NCBI RefSeq assembly: GCF_003201815.1
Contig: NZ_QJKB01000001.1
Location: 806,001 to 870,000 of the forward strand
Length of the DNA stretch: 64,000 bases
DNA from: Undibacterium pigrum
GTDB taxonomy: Bacteria; Pseudomonadota; Gammaproteobacteria; Burkholderiales; Burkholderiaceae_D
Direction of reading: 5' to 3'
Below are positions 55,545 through 64,000 of this stretch, piece after piece. Numbering within the stretch: the stretch's first letter is position 1; every line of letters starts with the position of its first letter. The notes under the pieces are model-generated. The model was not told where the DNA came from. It did not search any database and worked only from the letters and a program-made list of their open reading frames with translations. A program made the translations under genes and the position numbers.

Positions 55545-58500
55545 ATGTCATTTGATTTCAGCAAATCCTTAGCAAAACCCGGCCATAAACTGGCACTCCC
55601 CAATTTGCATGGTTCTTCCGATGCTTATGCCCTGGCGCAAGCAGCGACGGCGCTCAAGGCTGACAAGCGCATGCTGACCATTTTTGTAGCCAGCCCTGGA
55701 GATGCCCAGCGCCTGCTGGATGAAATCCCCTGGTTTAATGCAGAATTGCGCTGCCATTTACTGCCAGACTGGGAAACGCTGCCTTACGACGCCTTTTCAC
55801 CGCATCAAGACCTGGTATCTGAACGTCTGGCCAGCCTGCATGAAATTCAGAATGGCAATTGCGATGTCTTGCTGGCACCGGCGACAACTGCCTTGTTGCG
55901 CATGGCACCACCCTCTTTCCTGGCAGCCTACACCTTCTTTTTCAAAAAAGGTGACCGTCTTGATGAGGCGAAGCTAAAAACCCAACTGACACTGGCAGGT
56001 TATAGCCACGTCAACCAGGTCATGTCGCCGGGTGAATATTCTGTGCGTGGTGGCTTGATCGACTTGTTCCCCATGGGTTCGGCCCTGCCTTACCGTCTGG
56101 ATCTGTTTGGCGACACCATAGAAACCATACGCACCTTTGATGCCGATACCCAGCGTTCGCTTTATCCAGTGCCGGAAGTGCGCCTGCTGCCTGGTCGCGA
56201 ATTTCCCATGGATGAACCTGCGCGCGCTGCCTTCCGCAGCCGCTGGCGTGAAACTTTTGAGGGTGATCCTTCACGCTCCAGTATCTACAAGGACATAGGC
56301 AATGGCATCCCTTCCGCCGGCATAGAATATTACTTGCCGCTATTTTTTGAGCAAACCGCCACTCTATTTGATTATCTGCCGGAAGCGCCGCATTTTGCCT
56401 TGGTAGGTGATATTGACGATGCCATCAGACGTTTCTGGAACGATACCCGCTCACGCTACCAGTTTTTAAAGTCTGATCGCGAACGTCCGGTGCTGGCACC
56501 AGAAACTGTATTTTTGCGCGACGAAGACTTCTTTGCCGCGATGAAGCCGCTGGCGCGCTGGACTATCGCGGCCACAGACAAAGCCGCTGCTGCCTCTGAA
56601 GTATCCAGTTTTTTACCAGATATCGCCGTAAATCGCCGCGCCGACGATCCGCTGACGAACTTACGTTCCTTTCTGCTGCAAACAGACAAACGCGTGATGA
56701 TCTGCGCCGAGACTTTGGGCCGGCGCGAAACCCTGCAGCAATATTTCACTGAATACGATATCCGCCTGAGCCTGTGTGAAGGTTATACCGACTTTGCCAC
56801 GGCAGATGCCAAGCTCATGCTGGGCGTTGCGCCTCTGCATGCCGGTTTTGTACTGGCCGATGGCCTGGCCTTTATCACCGAAGCCGAGCTGTATGCCGGC
56901 AGTGGCAAACGCATAGGCCGTAAAAAGCAGGAAGCAGTCACCCAGGTCGAACACATGGTGCGCGACCTGTCAGAACTCAAAATCGGCGATCCTGTCGTCC
57001 ACAGCAACCACGGCATAGGCCGCTACATGGGCCTTATCAGCATGGATTTGGGCGAAGGTGAAACCGAATTCCTGCATCTGGAATACGCCAAAGATACCAA
57101 GCTGTATGTGCCGGTATCGCAATTACATGTCATTTCTCGCTATTCTGGTGCCTCGCCAGATGATGCACCTTTGCACAGTCTGGGCTCAGGTCAATGGGAA
57201 AAAGCCAAGAAAAAAGCGGCTCAGCAAATCCGTGATACTGCAGCCGAATTGCTAAACCTGTATGCCCGCCGGGCTGCGCGCCAGGGTCATGCCTTTGAAT
57301 ATTCTGCGCGTGACTACGAAGCCTTTGCCGACAGCTTTGGCTTTGATGAAACGCCGGACCAGGCAGCCGCCATCACCGCTGTCATTGGCGACATGACGTC
57401 CGGCAAGCCCATGGACAGGCTGATTTGCGGCGATGTGGGCTTTGGTAAGACAGAGGTTGCCTTGCGTGCCGCCTTTGTAGCAGTCATGGGTGGCAAGCAA
57501 GTCGCCATCCTGGCGCCTACTACCCTGCTGGCCGAACAACATGCCCAGACTTTTGCTGACCGCTTTGCCGCCTGGCCAGTGAAGATTGCTGAATTATCAC
57601 GCTTCCGTTCTGGCAAGGAAATCAGCATCGCCATGAAAGGCATGGGCGACGGCACTGTTGATATCGTCATCGGCACGCATAAACTGCTGTCTGACGATGT
57701 CAAATTCTCCCGCCTTGGCCTGGTGATTATTGATGAAGAACATCGCTTTGGTGTACGCCAAAAAGAAGCCTTGAAGGCCTTGCGTGCAGAAGTCGATGTA
57801 TTGACGCTGACAGCGACACCCATCCCACGTACCCTGGGTATGGCGCTGGAAGGCTTGCGTGACTTTTCTGTCATTGCTACCGCGCCGCAAAAACGGTTGG
57901 CGATCAAGACCTTTGTGCGCGGCGAAGACGATTCTGTCATCCGCGAAGCTTGCTTGCGTGAACTGAAGCGTGGTGGTCAGGTCTATTTCCTGCACAATGA
58001 AGTCGAAACCATAGAAAACCGCAAAGCCATGCTGGAAGCCCTGCTGCCAGAGGCACGCGTAGTCGTGGCACATGGCCAGATGCATGAACGTGATCTGGAA
58101 AAGGTCATGCGTGACTTTGTGGCTCAGCGGCATAATATTTTGCTGTGTACCACGATTATCGAAACCGGTATCGACGTCCCCACCGCCAATACCATCATCA
58201 TGCACAGAGCTGACAAATTTGGTCTGGCGCAGTTACATCAGTTGCGTGGGCGCGTAGGTCGTTCTCACCACCAAGCTTATGCCTACTTGCTGGTGCATGA
58301 TGTACAAAGCCTGACCAAGCAAGCGAATCGTCGCCTTGAAGCTATCCAGCAGATGGAAGAACTGGGTAGCGGTTTTTACCTGGCCATGCATGATCTGGAA
58401 ATTCGTGGTGCCGGTGAAGTGCTGGGCGATAACCAGTCTGGCGAAATGCATGAAATAGGCTTCCAGATGTATTCCGACATGCTTAGTGAGGCAGTACGCT

Positions 58501-58976
58501 CGCTGAAAAATGGCAAGGAACCCGATCTGGCAGCACCATTATCGACGACAACAGAAATCAACCTGCATATCCCTGCCCTGCTGCCGAATGAATTCTGTGG
58601 CGACGTGCATGAGCGCCTGTCCATCTACAAGCGCCTGGCCAATTGCAGCAGCGCCAATGGCATTGATGAAATGCAGGAAGAGATGATAGACCGCTTTGGC
58701 AAACTGCCAGAGCCCGTGAAATCACTGCTGGAAACACACAGACTGCGCGTCGCAGCCAAACCTCTCGGTATCATCAAGATAGATGCGCACAGCGAAGCCG
58801 CGACCCTGCAGTTTGAACCCAAGCCACCGATAGACGGCATGCGCATCATAGAACTGGTGCAAAAGAACAAAAACATCAAGCTCAATGGCCAGGACAAGTT
58901 GCGCATCACTGCCGCCATGCCCGATCTGGCCAGCCGCGTAGCCCAGATCAAGGCAACCATCAAGGCACTGCACTAA
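55545..58976 (+). CDS. mfd: Transcription-repair coupling factor
   Basis: Mfd (1143 residues from the ATG at MSFDFSKSLAKPGHKL) displaces stalled RNA polymerase and recruits UvrA. The UvrB-like N-terminal domains are followed by the RNA polymerase interaction domain (about 480-540; IGDPVVHSNHGIGRYMGL), the RecG-type SF2 motor with Walker A GDVGFGKTEVALRAAF near 630 and DEEH near 730, TTIIETGIDVP, QLRGRVGRSHHQAYAYLL, and the C-terminal TRCF domain. A TTG 45 bases upstream would add residues without family support. No strong ribosome site is seen. Confidence 0.97.
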   Translation: MSFDFSKSLAKPGHKLALPNLHGSSDAYALAQAATALKADKRMLTIFVASPGDAQRLLDEIPWFNAELRCHLLPDWETLPYDAFSPHQDLVSERLASLHEIQNGNCDVLLAPATTALLRMAPPSFLAAYTFFFKKGDRLDEAKLKTQLTLAGYSHVNQVMSPGEYSVRGGLIDLFPMGSALPYRLDLFGDTIETIRTFDADTQRSLYPVPEVRLLPGREFPMDEPARAAFRSRWRETFEGDPSRSSIYKDIGNGIPSAGIEYYLPLFFEQTATLFDYLPEAPHFALVGDIDDAIRRFWNDTRSRYQFLKSDRERPVLAPETVFLRDEDFFAAMKPLARWTIAATDKAAAASEVSSFLPDIAVNRRADDPLTNLRSFLLQTDKRVMICAETLGRRETLQQYFTEYDIRLSLCEGYTDFATADAKLMLGVAPLHAGFVLADGLAFITEAELYAGSGKRIGRKKQEAVTQVEHMVRDLSELKIGDPVVHSNHGIGRYMGLISMDLGEGETEFLHLEYAKDTKLYVPVSQLHVISRYSGASPDDAPLHSLGSGQWEKAKKKAAQQIRDTAAELLNLYARRAARQGHAFEYSARDYEAFADSFGFDETPDQAAAITAVIGDMTSGKPMDRLICGDVGFGKTEVALRAAFVAVMGGKQVAILAPTTLLAEQHAQTFADRFAAWPVKIAELSRFRSGKEISIAMKGMGDGTVDIVIGTHKLLSDDVKFSRLGLVIIDEEHRFGVRQKEALKALRAEVDVLTLTATPIPRTLGMALEGLRDFSVIATAPQKRLAIKTFVRGEDDSVIREACLRELKRGGQVYFLHNEVETIENRKAMLEALLPEARVVVAHGQMHERDLEKVMRDFVAQRHNILLCTTIIETGIDVPTANTIIMHRADKFGLAQLHQLRGRVGRSHHQAYAYLLVHDVQSLTKQANRRLEAIQQMEELGSGFYLAMHDLEIRGAGEVLGDNQSGEMHEIGFQMYSDMLSEAVRSLKNGKEPDLAAPLSTTTEINLHIPALLPNEFCGDVHERLSIYKRLANCSSANGIDEMQEEMIDRFGKLPEPVKSLLETHRLRVAAKPLGIIKIDAHSEAATLQFEPKPPIDGMRIIELVQKNKNIKLNGQDKLRITAAMPDLASRVAQIKATIKALH

Positions 58977-59005
58977 TTAATTGAATAAAATATAAAGAGA
59001 CCACC

Positions 59006-59854
59006 ATGCATTTGACCATACAAGGCCTGAACAATACGCTCAGCAATAACACTGCACTCATTCACGATATAGCCAGCCAGACCAGGGCAAAACTGGTGCC
59101 ATTGAATGCCCAGGCAGTGCGCCTCGAAAATGCCGAATGTGATAAGCAAGTCTTGAATGAAATACGCGAACGCTGCTTCACTGCCCAACTGGATATCACG
59201 GCTCTGGACAAGCAACTTGCCATGGCAGATTTCAAGCTGGTCGCCATGGACATGGACTCGACCCTGATCACCATAGAATGCATAGATGAAATCGCCGATA
59301 TGCAGGGACTGAAACCACAGGTGGCAGAAATCACCGAGGCAGCCATGCGCGGTGAACTCGAATTCCAAGAAAGCTTGCAACGCCGCGTTGCCCTGCTTAA
59401 AGGCCTGGATGCTGGCGCCTTGCAACGCGTCTACGACGAACGCCTGCAATTATCCTTAGGTGCAGAGCAGATGCTGAAGACCATACAGCGAGCCGGTCTC
59501 AAGACTTTGCTGGTGTCCGGCGGCTTTACTTTCTTCACCGACCGCATGAAGTCACGCCTGAATCTGGACTACACCCACTCCAATGTGCTTGAAATTCAGG
59601 ACGGCAAATTGACTGGCAAAGTCATAGGCACCATTGTCGATGCTGATGAAAAGCAAAGAACCGTGGAACGCATCTGTAATGAGATGGACATTCCCACCAG
59701 CCAGGCCATCGTCATGGGTGACGGTGCGAATGACTTGAAGATGATGAAAATTTCTGGCTTGTCAGTCGCATTCAGGGCCAAGCCTGTGGTGCGTGCACAG
59801 GCCGATGTGGCCCTGAATTTTGTCGGGTTGGATGGGGTATTGAACTTGCTTTGA
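59006..59854 (+). CDS. serB: Phosphoserine phosphatase
   Basis: This 282-residue HAD-family phosphatase completes L-serine synthesis. The catalytic motif is AMDMDSTLITIECIDEIA with nucleophile D82 and D84. Motif II is LLVSGGFTFFTDRM, and motif III/IV is VMGDGANDLKMMKISGLSVA. The short N-terminal region (1-75) is a reduced ACT-like part, as in other betaproteobacteria. It starts 30 bases after mfd and may be cotranscribed. Confidence 0.95.
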   Translation: MHLTIQGLNNTLSNNTALIHDIASQTRAKLVPLNAQAVRLENAECDKQVLNEIRERCFTAQLDITALDKQLAMADFKLVAMDMDSTLITIECIDEIADMQGLKPQVAEITEAAMRGELEFQESLQRRVALLKGLDAGALQRVYDERLQLSLGAEQMLKTIQRAGLKTLLVSGGFTFFTDRMKSRLNLDYTHSNVLEIQDGKLTGKVIGTIVDADEKQRTVERICNEMDIPTSQAIVMGDGANDLKMMKISGLSVAFRAKPVVRAQADVALNFVGLDGVLNLL

Positions 59855-59911
59855 ACAAAGTTGTTTGTTTTATGGCTTGCCTAGGCAGGCATCAAACTGG
59901 CGTAGGCCACT

Positions 59912-59949
59912 GATCTATTTTTGCTTATTTGATCTATTTTTGCTTATTT
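59912..59949. repeat. 19-bp tandem duplication
   Basis: GATCTATTTTTGCTTATTT occurs twice back to back (59912-59930 and 59931-59949) in the short spacer between serB and the convergent small gene, with a partial third copy (AACTTATTTGCT) reaching the stop codon. It may reflect replication slippage. Confidence 0.85.
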
Positions 59950-59953
59950 GAAC

Positions 59954-60457
59954 TTATTTGCTCATATTTGATACCAGCACTTTCAAGTGATTAGCAGGAT
60001 GCACGGGATCGCGGTTTCTTTCGCTTATCCTGGCAACAGAATCCGGCTTTTCCAAGTATTGCTGATAAGTTCTTTTCGCATGTATGTAATCATTGTACGT
60101 AAGAGCTATCCCGCCATTCCATGTCAAGCCCAATGGAATACCCTCAAACTTTTCAAGAAAGTCGGCTAGCCCTTCTTTTATGATCAGTTCGGGATATTCA
60201 TTCTTTTTTATTTTAGCTTCTACGAGCAAATGTAAATTGTTTTTGAAGGACTCCCATGTTTCCATGCCGACCCCAGCCTGTGCACTGACTTGTCCGCTTA
60301 ATTTATCAAGATCAACGTCAGTCAGGGACTTGGGTATTGATGTATACGATGTCACATTGGGTTTACTGGCATCAATAATCACATAACCAGGGGCTGCTTT
60401 CACTGGCATAGATGTGATCAGAAAAATAGTGAAAACGACGATGATATTTCTGAGCAT
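59954..60457 (-). CDS. Exported protein of unknown function
   Basis: A 167-residue protein that I do not recognise. The ATG at 60457 is chosen because AGGAA lies 9 bases upstream; a second ATG six bases earlier is too close. The signal peptide (MLRNIIVVFTIFLITSMPVKA) is cleaved near residue 21. The mature part has an N-terminal beta region (PGYVIIDASKPNVTSYTSIP), and a central helical part (WESFKNNLHLLVEAKIKKNE). One segment (PLGLTWNGGIALTYNDYIHA) is aromatic-rich. It is periplasmic or secreted. It has no operon partner. Confidence 0.6.
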   Translation of the reverse strand: MLRNIIVVFTIFLITSMPVKAAPGYVIIDASKPNVTSYTSIPKSLTDVDLDKLSGQVSAQAGVGMETWESFKNNLHLLVEAKIKKNEYPELIIKEGLADFLEKFEGIPLGLTWNGGIALTYNDYIHAKRTYQQYLEKPDSVARISERNRDPVHPANHLKVLVSNMSK

Positions 60458-60655
60458 GTACATTTCCTTGCAGGGTAGATTTGTAAGGGAAATACAAGTC
60501 TGCAGTATTGAACCAGACTCAACAACAAGCCGCTTAAAAGTCTCGTTTTTTTATATAGCGCGTATTATCAAAAAACCGTCATGGGCGAGTCTTTGAGTGT
60601 CGCAATTGAAGCACTGAAACTACTTTAATACACGCATATGCAAATATTGCTGCCA

Positions 60656-61255
60656 TTAAGCTATTGTGACTAAAAGGCTGCAACGACTTTGCTCGGCTTT
60701 TGTTAAAGCACGCAGTAGTAAATCAACTGCAAGGACAGCGTTTTCATCACCATTCAAAATTCCTTCAAAAGAATTAATCTCGGTTTTCAACTCGATAATT
60801 TCGTGAGGGTAAAGCCAGGACAAGCAAAATATTCCGTCCGGTGACTTGAAAGAATAGTCTGGGCATGCAACTACAGTGCGCCCTTCAAACAAAAGCATTT
60901 GATAGTAATCAGATGCAGGATTAGAACAATTAGGCGACACCTCTGAAAGCGCACCTGGATAATTGTAATGTTTTATAGGCGAGCTGATATATTCATTTTG
61001 CTCGTTATGAAGTAGGTCCCAATACTCGAAAACAATCTCATCGATGAGCTCTGCTTCTTCGATATTCGAAGTAATGAGCGCAGCGGCGCCTCTTTCGACG
61101 ATGTCCAATACTTTTTCTTTAAACATTTTAGGGAAATCGTCTGGCCACTCTTCCATAATTGGAAAAATTTCTTCTGAAAATTTCTTGATGTCTGCGAGAA
61201 AGCACTCCCGAAACCCATCGGCTCCAACCAACTGGTACTGAACACGTATTCCCAT
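60656..61255 (-). CDS. Hypothetical protein, possibly a member of an immunity-like family
   Basis: A 199-residue acidic soluble protein that I do not recognise. It has many Glu/Asp (for example FPIMEEWPDDFPKMFKEK), a likely alpha/beta C-terminal half (VVACPDYSFKSPDGIFCLSW), and no signal or membrane segment. Size, acidity and isolation resemble small immunity-type proteins, but there is no toxin gene near it. Base composition is more AT-rich than its neighbours, which would fit recent acquisition. Confidence 0.5.
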   Translation of the reverse strand: MGIRVQYQLVGADGFRECFLADIKKFSEEIFPIMEEWPDDFPKMFKEKVLDIVERGAAALITSNIEEAELIDEIVFEYWDLLHNEQNEYISSPIKHYNYPGALSEVSPNCSNPASDYYQMLLFEGRTVVACPDYSFKSPDGIFCLSWLYPHEIIELKTEINSFEGILNGDENAVLAVDLLLRALTKAEQSRCSLLVTIA

Positions 61256-61324
61256 TACTCGTTTCCACTTATGTAAAATTCATCTCCAGATAATATAACG
61301 GTATCAATGGGATGGACAAATACG

Positions 61325-61360
61325 ACTCAAATAATAGTACGAACGTTCTATTATTTGAGT
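61325..61360. promoter_or_regulatory. 36-bp palindrome upstream of the ACAD operon
   Basis: Two 13-bp perfect arms, ACTCAAATAATAG (61325-61337) and CTATTATTTGAGT (61348-61360), flank a 10-bp centre containing GAACGTTC. It lies about 83 bases before the first gene, at promoter distance. It looks like an operator for a TetR- or other dimeric repressor of fatty-acid or acyl-CoA catabolism; no such regulator is in the window. The possible -10 TAGAAT follows at 61361. Confidence 0.65.
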
Positions 61361-61442
61361 TAGAATAGTTTCAGCTCACCCAGCACATTCACCTGTGCCA
61401 GGAGTAAGATCATACAAAAACTGAAACAATTGGGAGACACCG

Positions 61443-62510
61443 ATGTTTGAAGAATTCATGGGCACCATGCCGGTAGCAGAGCGTCAAAAATTTGATGTGG
61501 CGGCACTGGCAGACTATATGCGTCAGCATGTGGAAGGTTTCGACGCTGCACTGGCAGACAAGCTGGTCGTGGAGCAATTCAAGGGTGGGCAGTCCAACCC
61601 TACTTTCAAACTCAGTGCAGGCGACCAGCGCTATGTCATGCGCGCCAAACCTGGCCCAGTCGCGAAACTGCTGCCTTCTGCCCATGCCATAGAACGTGAA
61701 TTCAAGGTCATGAATGCCTTGAACAAGGCAGGCTTCCCGGCAGCGCGCCAATATGCCTTGTGTGCGGATGAGGATGTTATAGGCCGCGCCTTCTACATCA
61801 TGGAATTTGTCGACGGCCGCGTGCTGTGGGATCAATCCCTGCCCGGCATGACGCCAGTTCAACGTGGTGAAATCTACGACGAAATGAATCGCGTCATCGC
61901 GCAATTGCATACCATCGACTATGCCGCTATTGGTCTGGCCGACTACGGCAAACCAGGTAATTATTTTGCTCGCCAGATAGATCGCTGGACCAAACAATAT
62001 CGTGCTTCCGAGACCGAAAAAATCGAAGCCATGGATAAGCTTATTGAATGGTTGCCGCACAATATCCCGCCTGGCGACGACACCAGTATCGTGCATGGCG
62101 ATTACCGCCTGGATAATATGATGTTCCACCCAACTGAGCCACGCATCATGGCGATACTGGATTGGGAGCTATCGACTCTCGGCCACCCTCTGGCTGACTT
62201 CTCTTACCACTGCATGAGCTGGCATGTAACCCCCGGTCAGTTCCGTGGCATCGCTGGTCTTGATCACAAGGCATTGGGCATCCCCAATGAGCAGGAGTAC
62301 ATTGCCAAATATTGCGAGCGCACTGGTAAAACAATTCGTCAGGAAGACTTCAATTTCTACCTGGCTTATAACCTGTTTCGCATGGCTGGGATTTTGCAAG
62401 GCATTATGAAACGCTATGTCGACGGCACAGCGTCCAGCGCCCAGGCCAAAAAATCTGGCGAAGCGGCCCGCCCCATGGCTGAACTGGGCTGGAGCTACGC
62501 TAAAAAGTAA
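61443..62510 (+). CDS. APH-like phosphotransferase (ACAD10/11 kinase-type)
   Basis: A 355-residue protein kinase-like fold related to aminoglycoside phosphotransferases. It has the nucleotide region [23 protein letters not shown], the catalytic loop [12 protein letters not shown], and the metal motif [18 protein letters not shown]. This subgroup matches the kinase domain of ACAD10/ACAD11, which phosphorylates 4-hydroxyacyl-CoA so that the acyl-CoA dehydrogenase part can act. It directly precedes the acyl-CoA dehydrogenase gene, supporting this role rather than antibiotic resistance. It is cytoplasmic. Confidence 0.85.
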   Translation: MFEEFMGTMPVAERQKFDVAALADYMRQHVEGFDAALADKLVVEQFKGGQSNPTFKLSAGDQRYVMRAKPGPVAKLLPSAHAIEREFKVMNALNKAGFPAARQYALCADEDVIGRAFYIMEFVDGRVLWDQSLPGMTPVQRGEIYDEMNRVIAQLHTIDYAAIGLADYGKPGNYFARQIDRWTKQYRASETEKIEAMDKLIEWLPHNIPPGDDTSIVHGDYRLDNMMFHPTEPRIMAILDWELSTLGHPLADFSYHCMSWHVTPGQFRGIAGLDHKALGIPNEQEYIAKYCERTGKTIRQEDFNFYLAYNLFRMAGILQGIMKRYVDGTASSAQAKKSGEAARPMAELGWSYAKK

Positions 62511-62580
62511 TCATTTATTCAGACAGCACATTCTCTCAGTTCCAAAGCAGCGAAAAAACGACAATATCATTGGAGACAAC

Positions 62581-63840
62581 ATGGAATTCGAATACTCAGA
62601 TCGCTGTAAAGACTTGCAAGGCAGGCTCCTGCGTTTCATGGATGAGCATATCTATCCCAATGAAAAAGCCTATAAAGAAGAAATTGACCGCAATGGTCTG
62701 GAAAAAGGCAATCGCTGGATAGCTACCCAGATCATTGAAGATTTAAAACCCAAAGCACGTGCACTAGGCTTGTGGAATTTATTCTTGCCAAAATCAGTAC
62801 GCGCGCCAGAAGGCTTGTCGAATCTGGATTACGCACCACTATGCGAAATTATGGGCCGTGTAAGCTGGGCACCAGAAGTATTCAATTGCTCCGCTCCGGA
62901 TACCGGCAATATGGAAACCATAGAGCGCTATGGCAGCGAAGAGCACAAGAAACAATGGCTGGAACCACTCTTGCGCGGTGAAATTCGTTCAGCCTTTGCG
63001 ATGACCGAACCTGGAGTTGCTTCATCTGACGCTACCAATATAGAAACCCGCATAGACCGCGATGGAGATGACTATGTCATCAATGGTCATAAGTGGTGGA
63101 TATCCGGTGCCGGTGATCCGCGTTGTGCAGTGTATATATTGATGGGCAAGACAGATTTCAATGCCGCCCGTCACTCACGGCAATCAATGATATTGGTGGA
63201 TGCTAAAACGCCCGGCATTACAGTTGTTCGCCCTCTTCCCGTGTTTGGTTACGATGATGCACCCCATGGCCATTGTGAAATCCTGTTTGAAAACGTGCGT
63301 GTGCCTGCATCGAATATTCTTTTGGGTGAAGGCCGTGGTTTTGAAATTGCCCAGGGGCGTCTTGGTCCTGGTCGCATCCATCACTGCATGCGCGCCATCG
63401 GTGTCGCAGAACGCGCACTGGAATTGATGTGCAAGCGTCTGAATAGCCGCACTGCTTTTGGCAAGAAAATTTCTGAACAAAGTATATGGCGTGAACGCAT
63501 TGCAGAATCGCGAATACAAATCGACACAGCACGTCTGCTGACCCTGAAGGCGGCTTATATGATGGATACCGTAGGCAACAAGCATGCGCAGGCAGAAATC
63601 GCCATGATCAAAGTATTGGCGCCGAACGTCACCCAGCAAGTGCTGGACTGGGCCATACAAGCACACGGCGCTGGTGGCGTTTCTGGCGATTTCCCGCTGG
63701 CGGCGCAATGGGCAGGCAACCGTACTTTACGCCTGGCAGATGGCCCGGATGAAGTGCACAGAAATGCGATTGCCAAGCTGGAGCTTGCCAAACACATCAG
63801 TCTCACTGAAGATTTAGGCTTGCCGATTACCCGTTCCTGA
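62581..63840 (+). CDS. Acyl-CoA dehydrogenase (ACAD10/11-like)
   Basis: A 419-residue FAD-dependent acyl-CoA dehydrogenase. The start at [14 protein letters not shown] has GGAG upstream; the longer frame would overlap the previous gene. Family motifs are [15 protein letters not shown] (substrate/FAD), [33 protein letters not shown], and [16 protein letters not shown]. The C-terminal [16 protein letters not shown] is typical. Together with the preceding APH-like kinase it probably degrades 4-hydroxy fatty acids, as in ACAD11-like systems. It starts 70 bases after the previous stop. Confidence 0.9.
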   Translation: MEFEYSDRCKDLQGRLLRFMDEHIYPNEKAYKEEIDRNGLEKGNRWIATQIIEDLKPKARALGLWNLFLPKSVRAPEGLSNLDYAPLCEIMGRVSWAPEVFNCSAPDTGNMETIERYGSEEHKKQWLEPLLRGEIRSAFAMTEPGVASSDATNIETRIDRDGDDYVINGHKWWISGAGDPRCAVYILMGKTDFNAARHSRQSMILVDAKTPGITVVRPLPVFGYDDAPHGHCEILFENVRVPASNILLGEGRGFEIAQGRLGPGRIHHCMRAIGVAERALELMCKRLNSRTAFGKKISEQSIWRERIAESRIQIDTARLLTLKAAYMMDTVGNKHAQAEIAMIKVLAPNVTQQVLDWAIQAHGAGGVSGDFPLAAQWAGNRTLRLADGPDEVHRNAIAKLELAKHISLTEDLGLPITRS

Positions 63841-63863
63841 ACAAATAAATGCGGATGAAGTCC

Positions 63864-63896
63864 GTGCGCAATTCGATAGTTGCATGAATTGCGCAC
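63864..63896. terminator. Inverted repeat between convergent genes
   Basis: A perfect 11-bp stem GTGCGCAATTC / GAATTGCGCAC with an 11-base loop lies between the acyl-CoA dehydrogenase stop and the partial gene on the other strand. No T-run follows on either side, so termination is likely but not certain. Confidence 0.6.
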
Positions 63897-63913
63897 GACC
63901 ATATACCCTTGAT

Positions 63914-64000
63914 TTATTTAGTACGGAAAATCACATTAACAGTTTTTTTGTACATCAGTGCACCAGGCAAAGACAGATCGCTCATGGTAGGTTTGTCGTT
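63914..64000 (-). CDS. C-terminus of an unknown gene (partial)
   Basis: An open frame of 28 codons plus stop reads in from the window edge on the minus strand: the visible end is MSDLSLPGALMYKKTVNVIFRTK (shown in part: PGALMYKKTVNVIFRTK). Its placement beyond a convergent hairpin and the ribosome-free left side support a real gene end, but too little is visible for a family call. Confidence 0.4.
   Translation of the reverse strand, partial: NDKPTMSDLSLPGALMYKKTVNVIFRTK

Noticed and set aside
57314-58205. Two ~200-residue open frames antisense to mfd
   Set aside because: They mirror conserved Mfd motifs on the other strand and are explained by codon bias; no start or domain support.
61443-62510. 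Aminoglycoside resistance gene
   Set aside because: The fold is APH-like, but the family motifs and the adjacent acyl-CoA dehydrogenase point to the ACAD10/11-type metabolic kinase.
1-64000. tRNA, rRNA, CRISPR arrays, insertion sequences and prophage genes
   Set aside because: None was recognised by eye: no clover-leaf sequence ending in CCA context, no regular spacer repeats, no transposase or phage structural protein.

Overview
The window is chromosomal DNA of a Gram-negative betaproteobacterium, most probably Burkholderiales/Oxalobacteraceae (Undibacterium-like; this is inferred from gene order, gene content and moderate GC, not from a marker gene). Pointers are the order yceD-rpmF-plsX-fabH-fabD-fabG-acpP-fabF, the adjacent rpoE-rseA-rseB-mucD cluster, divergent ppsA/ppsR, ispD-ispF next to mfd, and a PHB-type acyl-CoA dehydrogenase with its kinase-like partner. 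No rRNA, tRNA, IS element, prophage or CRISPR array was recognised.

Layout. 1-8 kb: the end of an ABC-F ATPase (yheS), the peptidase MtfA, a Nudix hydrolase with a small partner, an Old Yellow Enzyme, a YdiL/Aca2-type HTH protein, a very unusual polysaccharide deacetylase-caspase-EF-hand-TPR fusion, and an AlkD-like repair protein. 8.2-12.1 kb: a three-gene operon that joins a VioB-type ferritin-like protein carrying a cysteine-motif tail to a DUF692 (multinuclear iron oxidase, MNIO) enzyme and a DUF2063 partner. This looks like a RiPP-type cysteine-modification system with an enzyme-sized substrate and is the best candidate for an undescribed system. 12.1-15.6 kb: an nfeD-stomatin-flotillin membrane operon. 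16-21 kb: ppsA/ppsR, then grx-rnhB-trmH. 21-25.7 kb: the envelope-stress locus, with a clear sigma-E autoregulatory promoter before rpoE. 25.7-33 kb: fatty-acid/phospholipid synthesis, L32 and YceD, then Maf and an RsmI-like methylase. 33.9-38.6 kb: a YqhD-like aldehyde reductase behind a NemR-like palindrome, then a secreted zinc phospholipase C-like protein with its own parvulin foldase and a small membrane-anchored protein.

38.7-42.3 kb: an operon of a minimal J-domain protein and three unrecognised proteins, two with very acidic tails, followed by slyD. 42.6-53.6 kb: a seven-gene restriction island, hsdM-hsdS-DUF262-DUF262-DUF1524-hsdR-ygjP, in which a GmrSD-like type IV module is nested between hsdS and hsdR. 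Genes overlap or nearly touch, so the type I and type IV-like parts are probably co-expressed. 53.8-59.9 kb is housekeeping (DUF4404, ispF, ispD, mfd, serB). 60-61.3 kb has two unrecognised genes. 61.4-63.8 kb has an APH-like/ACAD pair behind a 36-bp palindrome, and the window ends in the C-terminus of an unknown gene.

All functional calls come from reading motifs by eye; none was checked against a database.
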